From Adineta vaga (lineage: Eukaryota > Rotifera), in contig CP075497.1 of NCBI GenBank assembly GCA_021613535.1, positions 10,664,001 to 10,728,000 of the forward strand: a DNA stretch of 64,000 nucleotides. The letters are read 5' to 3'. Within the stretch, counting starts at the first letter, position 1. Every line of letters starts with the position of its first letter. Under the pieces are notes generated by a model, which made no database searches, was not told where the DNA came from, and was given only the letters and a program-made list of their open reading frames with translations. Of the stretch, positions 36,019-47,400 are shown piece by piece. The position numbers and the translations under genes were made by a program.

Positions 36019-37815
36019 TCAGTGTTGTGCAAATTTTCGCTGTTTCTCTTGTAATGATAACCATAAAATAGAAGTTATAAAACAAAAAATAATAAGTGAA
36101 CAACCTAATATAAATGAATAAGATGATTGAATTATACGTGAAGTACATAAATCATCTGTAAGAATCTCTAAAGCAAAACAATGAGATTGTTTACGTTCAC
36201 TTTTTAATATAGTATGCATAATAGCCAAAAGACATACACTGAACATAGCTAGAAAAACAAAACAAAAACGTATAACAATTCTAGGTCATTCTTGAATTTT
36301 GAAATCACTATAGAATTCATTGAGTTCTTTTTATTAAATGAATTAGTATCAATAGAAATACCCATGAGGTTAGGAAGTTAATTTACAAAAGTTTAACAAT
36401 CGTTTTTGTTTTCATCTAAGCGATCTCTTACTAATATATATCACTTAGTAGTCTTATTAACATTGAAAAGAAAATCTAGAATTAATCAATCAATTTGACT
36501 CACTTGTAACAAGATAGATTATTCCAATTGTCATTGTTGCTAATACAACACCATTGAGTATGCCTACGGTAACACCGATCAATGTACAAGCACATAAAAG
36601 TAGAACAATTAAAATAGCACATGCAGCTGCGACATTGTGTAAACCTAGAATATTTGAATAAAAATCACATTAATTAATCGAACAAAAAGAAAAGAAACTT
36701 GTTATGTAAGTTATTCTCGTTCATCGATAGAATTTCTTTACTTTTCGGAAAAAAAATGAATAATACAATATTGAATAATTGTTTGATTAAGTATTCTTCT
36801 ATTAACTTTCATTTCATTATACATTTTAAAATAAAAACTATCTATTCATAATTCACAACTTAAAATAATAAATAAATTTTTTAAAAAATTCTCTTGAATA
36901 AAGTTAAATATTTTCCTACACGGTAATCTTCTTTTCCGTTCTATAGAAATCGGAATATATTAATGTAGTCAAATTCAATAATAGGATTCGTTTAAGTTCT
37001 CTTTGAAATCAAATAATAAGGTCAATATTATTGTTCTTTACTTTCTCGCATTAAATGGATATAAATTTTGAAGTACTTTCTAGTTAACTCAATGCATGAA
37101 TATCTAGACGAAAAGAAAAATATAACTACAGACTATGTTGTAGTATAGATACTTAAGAACATCTTTTACTCTTCATTGAATTAACTTGCAAGTTCGATTA
37201 CAATTTCATAGAAATCTGTCATTCTTAAAGAAGAATTGTCTTACATGTCCTTCTCTCTCTCTCTCTCATATTTCCTATCATTTTTCTAAAGGCACTTTTC
37301 ATATGAAAAAAAAAAACTTTTTTCTTAAAGAAAAAACCATCGAAGACGAGAGAAAAAACAAAACTAAATATAGATTTACGTATTAATTCTCGTCCAGGAT
37401 TATTCATTCCATGAATATTATCATCGTATTGATTATTTGCAACTTTTAAAACACGACATTTGGAGATTTTCAAATGTTGACGAATATTTTCAGATAAATA
37501 ATTACATTGACGAAATATTCCCTTGTGAGTTTGAAATAAAGTCGTATCATTTTTAATACCAAATGCAATGTTCTCTAATTTTTTATTATTAAACGAGAAT
37601 ATTTGTGTTAGATTTCGATCATCTGTACCATTTATTATTTGTAGAGACATATTCGTCATATTTTCAACAACAATCCATGTTGTATGTGAACGTAATTTAG
37701 CTATATCATAAATTACAATTGACCAATGATCAGTTGCAAATGCTAAGATACCAAGAAGATTTGTTAATGCTGTAGCAAGAATTGATAAAACTTGAATTGT
37801 TAGTAAAGTCACCAT
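36019..37815 (-). CDS. claudin/PMP22-like four-TM membrane protein
   Basis: Three exons on the minus strand, 37815-37380, 36644-36504 and 36248-36019, join in phase to give about 268 residues. The first TM (LLTIQVLSILATALTNLLGI) ends in a Trp (ATDHW), as in the claudin/PMP22/EMP superfamily. A large extracellular loop carries several N-glycosylation sequons and a GIFRQC motif, like the G-L-W-x-x-C signature. TM2 and TM3 are in exons 2 and 3 (CAILIVLLLCACTLIGV; ATMTIGIIYLVT), and TM4 is FILGCSLIIFCFITSILWL. Such proteins act in cell junctions or as channel-associated subunits; which subfamily is unclear. The open frame extends upstream to 38121, but that part is low-complexity and Ser/Phe-rich, so ATG 37815, directly before the TM, was chosen. 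Confidence 0.6.
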
Positions 37816-39836
37816 GAAATAGAGACTAACATGAATGCATTGAGAATTTGAAATTGTCTCGCATATGCAGATGTCGTTTAGATAAGGTAAAACAACAGAA
37901 AATGATGATGAGAACGACAATGTTGACGGCGAGGCAAAGAAATGTTCATTAATATTTTCTATTAGAAAAAAAACGTAATGTGATTCTCGAGCGAGTGAGC
38001 CATATAGAGCAAGCAGACGCGAAGGAAAAGAAGGGCGTGCATGCGACCGGCATCCTAAGGGGAAAGATGAAAGTGAAGAGAAAAAAGAGCATAATGCATT
38101 TGTATGTGTGAGAAACACCACATAGTTTAACTATGTAAAGACGCGTGTACGATCTATTGAGATATAAACATGCATGTGCGTGTTTATGTCAAAAGTTCGT
38201 ATGTGCTATTCTTAGTTTTATTATCAACGATTATTGTGAATAAATTAAGAAAAATAGCCTATATATCAGGTAAATAGATACGTCTGACTCGAATAAATGA
38301 AGAAGGTAAAAAAAAAAGTAATCTTCGTCATTATTTTGCTTTTCTTGAGTCTTGAATGGAATTTATTGAAGCATTGATAATAAAACTATCAAAATTGATA
38401 GAGATTTTAAATGTGATTGCTTGTTTGTAATCAATTTGCGAGAAGCTTTTTCTCCGAACTATTAACACACGTGACTTTCTATTGGGCAAGTTGTTTTTGC
38501 AGTTAAAAACTGGTACACTTTTGTTGAGGGTGTTCTCTTCTATTTCAAGTGTTTACCGTCATAAAGAGGAGTGAAAAAAATCCTTAATTAATTCTTATAA
38601 AGTATATGAAGAAGTAAAAGAATTTTTCATAAAAGTCTTCTTCTCTTTTATATAAATAAAATAAAACGTCATTTTTTTCTTCCACTTTTTTACATTATTA
38701 ACAAATTATTATGTATGTAACAAGTCTTGCCTAGCTAAGTATGAAACAATCCCATGAGAAATGAAAAAAAAAATGACTCTTTTGTTCTTACTTTATCATT
38801 CATTAGTATATTTTCAATGTAATCACAATATTACTTCGACATATTTTTATCTTCTATTTAAACTAGAATGAGATATTTATTCCTATAAAAGAAAAAGTAT
38901 AAAACCAGCTCGAGATTAATTTCTAATAAACTATTATGAATGTTTTTCTCTTCTATTTACGTAATCTGTTCCCGTATATAGAATTCTTTCAAAGAGTGTC
39001 CAATCTTTGAAATCTTTTCTTCCTTGATGGAATCTTTTTCCATGCTTGAAAACATTCATCCTTGATATACTTTGATGTTGATCGATGTGTTCGATGATGG
39101 AGAAAAACAGGAATTGAGATCAATAAATCAATCAATTTAGAATATTGAAGAGATATATCAGTATGAAAATTTGTTTTCTTGATTGTATGTTTCTCATAAA
39201 CAAAATTTATTCGAAATAGAAATCAAATAGTGAAAAGATCTTGTAAAAGAAAAATATTTTCATAACAATCTAAATTTCAATGATAACATCAAATGATATG
39301 TATGTCGTAGAAGTTATTTCATTACTGTATATTTCATGCAATTCTAAAATGAAAGATGAAATAGTTTCGATCAATATAATAGGAAAGTACATATGAAAAT
39401 CTTGATGTTTGTCATGCAATGTTAAACAAGATTGTCATTAGTATGAGTTGGAATAATTAATTCGATGAGATTTGTTGTTTTGACATTGATGTCTTAGAAT
39501 AAACTATGTTTAACATTTAATTAAAAACTAGTAGAATGTCAGAATATATATCAAACAGATAAAAAGTTCACTTCGTACGTTTGAAATGATTCAGATCTTT
39601 GTACAAACACTGCTTTTACAGAATTGATTTCATGCATTCGTAATATATCTTTTTCACGTTAATTCTTCTGTAAAATACATTTAGAAACATACGATTTAGC
39701 GTGTTGTATGAGATAGTATAAGCTTAGAATAGAGATAATAACAAAATTTTGTTCTTAATGTAAAATTATCAATTTATAACGAAACAATAGGTGTACAAAG
39801 TAAAAGACATATTGATAAACAAAATACTTCTGCATC
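37816..39836. other. 2-kb spacer without recognisable genes
   Basis: AT-rich, with many polyT/polyA runs. No coding exon with splice context was found on either strand. Confidence 0.4.
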
Positions 39837-40568
39837 CTAAGCTACTACAAATGAGAAGATCGACGAAAATAGATTATAAATCAAAATAATTAATAGACCT
39901 AAATATGGAAAATATCTAAAAGAAATTCAATAATCAAAATTATCATTAAATATGATAAATCGATTACATACCCTTTGACTTTACCAATAATATCCTCTCT
40001 TTCAATCCACAATTGTCCTGGTGAATAAAGACCACGATCATCAACTTCATGATCATCACCTTTTGTCAAAAATTTGACGTAACCATCACTTCTGAAATGT
40101 AAAAAAGAATTGAAATTTTCTCGTCACACATCATTTTCATTTTGATTAATTTACCTCTCATGTACTCGGATGACTCGATGAACAATTGGTATAGAACGAC
40201 CTTCTGTTTCAAACGCAACAACATCTCCTGCACGAATAGGATCTGTTTGATAGTTAGTCAAGAAAAGAAGATCACCGTAACGAAGAAAAGAGTACCCAAG
40301 TCCTCCCCTAGATAGAATCAAACAAATTTTATTGGAATCCATTGAGAAAAAAAATCACTTACGAAAGTACAATATTGATAGGTTTTCTGCAATTTGTTAT
40401 CAGTATAAGACTCTTCCAAAGCATGAGTATTGTTGAAATAATGAGAACATATTTCAGCAACCGACTAATGATGAACTATACGAATACAAATTGTTTTTTT
40501 TGCTCATATATAAACATTTATTGAAGAAAAATATCATATCTATAACTTACTTTTCGAATCCAATTCAT
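39837..40568 (-). CDS. SEC11-like signal peptidase subunit lacking the catalytic serine
   Basis: Five exons on the minus strand, 40568-40551 (18 nt), 40475-40363, 40307-40155, 40091-39972 and 39915-39837; all phases agree and give about 160 residues (SEC11A has 179). The order matches SEC11: TM helix IISTILMLWKSLILIT, then PINIVLS, then YGDLLFLTNYQTDPIRAGDVV, IPIVHRVIRVHE, the block KFLTKGDDHEVDDRGLY, and a C-terminal GYFPYLGLLIILIY. In SEC11 the sequence after VLS is GSMEP, with the Ser nucleophile; here it reads VLSGGLGYSF. The His (VHR) and the Asp residues (KGDD, VDDRG) are kept. It is therefore either an enzymatically dead paralogue in the signal peptidase complex of the ER or an early pseudogene whose frame is still open. 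A catalytically intact copy would be expected elsewhere in the genome. Confidence 0.75.
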
Positions 40569-41497
40569 TCTTATAATAACTAATCTGTTATAGTAATAGA
40601 TTCAAGTAAATCAATATGGTTATTTTATGTCATCAAGTTTTAAACATGCACAATGACGCATGTGTGTCATGGTTGAATATTGTAAAAGGCGATGAGTCAT
40701 AAAACGTGGCATACACCTATTCCATGAAAAAAACCCAGTGGTGATCTGAAAACGAAAATATGATCAACCTGATTTCATGTATTGTTCAGATGAAGACAGA
40801 ATTTCTACTTGCAAAAAAAAGCCAACAATTTGAGATAAATTTGACAAAGAAGAACGTGCTCCTAACCTTATATTCGTATTATCAAAATAGAAGCACAATT
40901 TATTCAAGCGATAGCTAAACATACTTTCTTTAACGATAGAAGTTTAGTTCTATTTCGATCTCAAAGAATAAACTGAACTTGTGTATATAGAAGAAAATCT
41001 AATTTTCTATTCACCACTAACATATAGCTACATCTATCGTTTGTAGAGGTCATATTGATGATTGAATCCGCCATATTGATTGTTGATTCTACTACCCAGC
41101 TAGTTGGTTTGTTTGACTGATTCACTGTTAAAATTTCACATTCTATTTGTTTTTTGTTAGAAGTCATTATTCAATGGAAATGTTTCGTACGAGATATATT
41201 CATTGTCTTGAAGAAGTTTTTGTCTACTTTAAAACACTGCCTGTGAATATCTACGGCTATTAAGGTCATTTCTAAATGATTCGAAAGTATCTTGGCAATA
41301 ACCAAAACCGAGCGGATTTGAAAACGAACATAGCGCTAATTGAATAATCGATGGTTTAAATATATCGAGAAGAAACCATTGGTCGAGAATTTTTTTGTCT
41401 TGACTCATCGTAGCGAATATTCGAGATTTATGGACATATACGACGAGTTCTTTCATCTATTTTAGATCTCTTAATATTTTACGACAATTGAAAATAA
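40569..41497. other. spacer between divergent SEC11-like gene and PSMD1
   Basis: It contains a possible decayed claudin-like fragment on the minus strand (40961-41167) and a 75-codon open frame at 41229-41456 that I do not recognise. An acceptor-like site (catctattttag) ends at 41465, 32 nt before the PSMD1 ATG. Confidence 0.4.
40961..41167 (-). pseudogene. possible remnant of a claudin-like extracellular loop
   Basis: The translated fragment contains TSWVVESTINMADSIINMTS and then TNDR. This resembles, in order and spacing, TTWIVVENMTNMSLQIINGT and then DDR of the claudin-like gene at 36019-37815. TM segments and splice sites were not found around it. The match is short and by eye, so chance is possible. 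Confidence 0.25.
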
Positions 41498-44400
41498 ATG
41501 CAGTTATCAATTACTTCTGCCGGTAAGAAATAGATTTGTTTCTTGAATGATATAAAAGAAATTTTATGTATGATTTTAGGTGGAATTTTATCATTACTGG
41601 ATGAAAATACAGAAAAAGGTCCAGTCTATGCGCTTCATCGATTAAATGCTATCGTTGATGTCTTTTGGCCAGAAATTAGTGATTCAATTTCAAAAGTGTA
41701 TGTTATTTTTTCACAATAGAAACTGTCTTTTCTATCTATTTCAATTCTTTAGTGAATCGCTCTATGAAGATGAAAATTTTAAACATCGGGAATTAGCTGC
41801 ACTTGTTTCATCGAAAGTTTACTATCATTTGGGTTCACTCGACAATGCTCTTACATATGCACTTGGAGCTGGACGTTTATTCGATGTTAATGATAAAACT
41901 GAATATGTTGAAACCATCATTGGTACGTTAACAAATAAATTTTCAAATGAAATCTTAATCTTCATTTTTTAGCTCATTGTATCGATAAATATACTAAATT
42001 ACAAGTAGAAAAATTTCAATCAGATGGTACAGCTCATGTACAAATAGATCAACGCCTTGAAGATATTGTTAATCGAATGTTTCAACGATGTTTCGATGAT
42101 AAAAAATACAAACAAGTAGAGTAGATTTTTTCTTATAACAATTTGTTTTTCATAAATTTTCTTTAAAGGCTATTGGTATTGCACTTGAAACACGTCGTAT
42201 AGATATATTTGAAAAGGCAATTAAAGAAGCGGTATGATAAATCTCATGGATGTTAATTTAGACATGAAATGCTATTTTTCTTCTAGAATCAATCGAATGA
42301 AATGCTTACTTATGCATTTAAAATTACCATGCAATTATTACAAAATCGTAAATTTCGTACTGTTGTCTTGCGTACACTTGTTCGTCTCTATCTAAGTTTA
42401 CAAGTACCTGATTTTATCAGCGTTTGTCAGGTAAGAAATGAAAGAGTTTTATTCCTGTAGATTTTGATTTGTTTTTGTTGGAAATAGTGTTTAATCTTTC
42501 TTGATGATCCGGATCAAGTTGCAGATATTTTACAAACACTTGTTCGTGGTACAACGGATCAAATGTTGATGGGTTATCAAATTGGTTTCGATCTATATGA
42601 AAGTGCTACACAACAATTTTTGAATAAAATTCAAGATGCTTTACGTGTTCAAGCACCCATTCCAATTATTCTTGATAAACAACAACAGAATAAAGATGAG
42701 CAACAAGGGTAAATTGGCTTTTTCTTTGAAAGATAAAATTTCTCTTTAAAAAAATATATATATATAAATAGAACTGGTGGTACAGAATCTATGGAAACCA
42801 ATCAAGATGAATCAAGTCGACAATCCGTAGAAGAATCAACTGTACCAAAAGACAAACAATCTTTAGAACAAGAACATAAAGATAAAATAAACAATTTAGT
42901 AAGTATAGAGAAGATTTCTTCGAATAAATTGTGCAAGATAAATTGTTTTCAGTCGCAAGAAGAAAAACAATTGCAAGAACGTATCGAAAAAATCTTAAAT
43001 ATTCTTAGTGGTGAAGTAACTATTGGTGTACATATGCAATTTTTGATTAAAAATAATCATGCTGATTTATTAATTCTTAAACAAATCAAAGTAAGAATAA
43101 GAAGATCTGATCGAATTCTAAAATATTTTTAATTATTAAAATTCTAGGATGCCGTACGAAATTCAGTTTGTCATACAGCTACTGTTATTGCCAATGGTTA
43201 TATGTTATCAGGCACTACAAGTGATCAGTTCTTTCGAGATAATCTTGAATGGCTTGCTCGTGCAACCAATTGGGCAAAATTCACAGCTGCTGCAAGTTTA
43301 GGTGTTATTCATAAGGGTCACATTAAAGAAGCATTGAATTTAATGAGTGCTTATTTACCAAAAGACTCAACAGGTAATTCACCCTATGCTGAAGGTGGTG
43401 GTTTGTATGCACTTGGTCTTATTCATGCAAATCATGGTGGTGATATTATTGATTATCTTATTAATCAATTACGTTCAAATTCAACACAGACTGAAGTATG
43501 TCAACGTTTTCTTTTAAATATATTTATGTGTATATTCTCTTTTTGTCTTCTTCTATTAGACGGTTCGTCATGGTGCTTGTCTTGGCCTAGGTTTAGCCGC
43601 TATGGGCACAGCACGTAGTGATGTGTATGAATTATTAAAAACCAATTTATTACTTGAAGATGCTGTCGCTGGTGAAGCAGCAGGTTTAGCCATGGGTCTC
43701 GTTATGCTCGGTACAGGTTCAGCACAAGCCATTGATGATATGGTTCAAGTATGTAGCTTGGAAATGATGTTTTAATATAGAAATTTCTTAATTATTTTCT
43801 TTTCATTTATAGTATGCGCAAGACACTCAACATGAAAAGATTTTACGTGGTTTAGCTATTGGTATTGCTCTTGTTCAATACGGTCGTTTAGAAGAAGCCG
43901 ATGCATTGATCGAACAACTTCAACGTGATAAAGATCCTATTTTACGTCGTTCAGCTATGTATACAGTTGCAATGGCTTATTGTGGTACGGGTAACAATGC
44001 TGCTGTCCACAAACTTCTTCATGTCGCAGTAAGTTTCGAAAAGATAGGACAAATTGTTGAAGTCCAATTAAAATTGATTCATTTATTGTATAGGTTAGTG
44101 ATGTCAATGATGATGTTCGTCGTTCAGCTGTTGAATCCCTTGGATTTCTGATGTTTCGGTAAGTGAGAAAAGAAATATGAAATGTCATCGAATTATTTTT
44201 ACATTATTCGAAAGAGAAGTTGCAATTATTTATGATCATCTATTGAATTAGATGTTTTGTTGTAAATTTAGAACTTAAAAGACTAATGAGATCTGTCGTA
44301 AATGCTCCCTAATGCACAACATTAAAGATTAAAACAATAATTATCCCATGAGAAATCATTTCTAGTTACAGATCATTTATAGTAACTATGACTTTTTTCT

Positions 44401-47400
44401 TTGGTACAAGAGAGTACAAATATGAATCTTGATATATGCAAAAAGACATTTGAATATTTCTTTATTCATTTGTTTCTATCTCTTATTTTTCGATTAGTCT
44501 AATTGTAGTTTGTTTTCTTCATAATATGAGAAAAAGATCTGAGAAAATCAATCTATTTATATATTCGCTCGAGATTTCTTAGCAAAGATAAGCATGTTAC
44601 ACAGAAAATTCAATAGAAATATCGATGTCCAAAAGCGTCAAAATTAGTTTGTCTTGATGGGCATGCATGAGACGGATAGAACTATGTAATATAATCTTTA
44701 CACATTAACGTTATATTATTGATTTGCTCTTTGCATGTAATACTCTGGGGTTACTTGTTATAGAATGGTATTTGTCTTGTGATATGTATCAAAGTTCTTT
44801 GATAATGATGATGATGATGAATTGTAAAAAGAAATAGAGAATGAGAATATCAGCGTTACATGTATATATATTTCAAGGCATAATAAGTTGATCAGCCTTC
44901 GTAGAGCTGTTAATATTAAGAACAGAAACAGTAGTTGATGTTTATTGACAAGAGAAAGTTATTAGCTATAGATCGTCATTATCATTGTCATTATTGAGGG
45001 CAAAGAATTCTAAGGTCAGTTAGAAAATGCAAAATAAGAGATGAGTGCTATAGCTTGTCGTCTGTAGATATTATCTTTCGAAAGAAAAAAAAATAAGCAA
45101 AAGCAATCGAACAGATGAGATGTTTGATGATATGTCAATGATATTCATAGCTCACAGATGCCCTTCTCTTTCAAGTATAGTATTCAGTTCGTTACAGTTA
45201 AAAATGTAAACGAAATAACAGTAATATGACACCTGTCTAAGTTTTCTCTTGATGTGTATACTCTTTCTATTGAAATAAAAATAAAACACATACGCAAATG
45301 TTCTACAAAAACAACAGCATATGTTTTTACTAAAGATTCTTTTCTAAAGACGTTTTCAACTTGTTTTTTCTTCTTCTTATAACTGTACAATAGATGATTA
45401 TCAATAAAGATTGATATTTAGCTATTTGATACACGTTTAATTAGTCATTTACATCAATGTATATCATTGACATCTAAACAAACCGTGCTGACCTTTCAGT
45501 TTCAATGTAATGCTTACGACAGATATGTCAACAGATAATCTCGACATTCATTTCGTCTTGACTGATATGAACAACTGACTTTCCTTTCATCATAGTAATA
45601 ATTTAGACAAAAAAATAAATTTATTTTTGTTTTGGTTTCAATTGAACCATACATGTGTGATTTGTATATCAGTGATAAAAAAAGAAACGTATTAGAAACA
45701 TTAGGAAAGAAGAAGTAAAATACTGGTCGAAGCCTTAGTTATTCATTTCTTTTGTATTGAATTTTTGTAAATGAAATCAAGTTCGAAGAATTCCATTTAA
45801 AAACCTTGTCATTCTTGTTGTTCACGACATGATTGTATATCTTTTGAAACGAAATCATTTCGTCGTTGAATACGTGAACCATATACAGATGATTGACTTT
45901 GACAGTAAGGAAGTTGTCTTTGGGGTAAATTTGGATAGAAGCATTGACATTTGAGTAGCGTGATAAATTTTGAACGAAAATTTCGATTAAATATCGTATA
46001 AACAAGTGGATTGATCGTTGAAGAAACGTAGCCAAGCCAAACTGAACCATTTAAAATATTCGGATTGATAAAACATCGTTTACAAACGCCTTGCAATAAA
46101 TTCATGATACAAAATGGAAACCATGCAATGACAAAAATAACAAAAACAACACCTAAAACTTTCACTGCTTTTTGTTCATTGCGTATAGCAGATGATTTGG
46201 GACGTGTTGGCGCAGTATTTGGCGTAATCGTTAAACGACGTCGACCTTTTCTTGATGGATTTCCCGTACTTATCGATGGATTTGATGATGTTGATGATTG
46301 ATTAGGTGCAGTTGATATTGATAAGGTTATTTGAGGAGTTTTAAAAGAAGAATTAGGAGAAATTGGTAGGTCAGTTGTCGTCGGTTTACAGCAAGAAATA
46401 CAATGAAAACAATTGAAATGTGATTTTGGTTCGAAAACAGTTTCTAAAGGTTGATGTTGTTCAGCATGATGATGACATGTACATTTTAACTGACAAAAAG
46501 GATTTTTTGGACAATCATATTCTGTATGAGGTGAGAATTTTTTTGAGGTTGATTTTAGAAGCTTTCTTGTTCCTGCTAGTTTTCCTTCCGTTCGAGATTC
46601 TTGATCAAATGTTGATTGTTGTTCTAGTATTTTCTGTTGTTGTAAATTCATATTATCTGCAATTTCTTCACTCATTTCTAAACTTGTTTGTTGTCGTCGT
46701 AAACGTTTTCGTCTAAATGCAGTTGTTGATACGGTCGGTGTTGATTGAACAGAACTAATACTTGCAGCTGCTGTTGAACCACGTGTAGGTATATGTCGTC
46801 GAAGAAATGGTTTTGCAACGAGACTAGCTGCGCGGGTTAATTGTTCTTGAGCAACTTGTGTTTGACATTGTCTTATTTGTTCTTTTAAAAGACGTATAGT
46901 CAGAACATATGTTATGATAACTATAATTAATGGGATAACAAATGAAACCACGCTACCATAGATAACAAAAAATCGATTATATATTGAACATTGTCGGTTA
47001 ATAATAATATTGTTAGGATTTATTGCACCGAGTATAATCATTGGAGATGATAACAGTATTGCTATTGTCCAAATAAGAACAATTAATAGAAGAATTTTAC
47101 ATTTCTGTTGACGATGACGTGTATTTAACGGATCATTTATTGCTAAATAACGATCAAGCGATATAACAACAATATGCATAATTGATGATGTACTCGAGCA
47201 AACATCCAGAAATATCCAAAAATCACATAGAGCTGATCCTAACATCCAATAGCCTAGAAAAATCAAATGATCCAATTAACTCAACCTATATTTATTGGTA
47301 TTCCTGTCTTTCTCTCGTTTCTACCTGTAAATTCTTTAATCACTGCTAACGGAATGACCAAGCCCGAAATGAGCATATCTGCTAATGCCAATGAAAATAG

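Noticed and set aside
37816-38121. N-terminal extension of the claudin-like open frame
   Set aside because: Low-complexity Ser/Phe/Leu sequence that would place extra hydrophobic material before TM1; the ATG at 37815 directly before TM1 is the better start.
39972-40307. Initial reading of the SEC11 homology as a truncated pseudogene
   Set aside because: Further in-phase exons were found on both sides (first Met at 40568, C-terminal helix at 39915-39837), so the frame is complete; only the catalytic Ser is missing.
41229-41456. 75-codon minus-strand open frame next to the claudin-like fragment
   Set aside because: No similarity to claudins or any family I know, and no splice partner; left unannotated.
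46065-46716. Two plus-strand open frames inside the receptor gene
   Set aside because: They are antisense shadows of the GPCR third intracellular loop and TM6.
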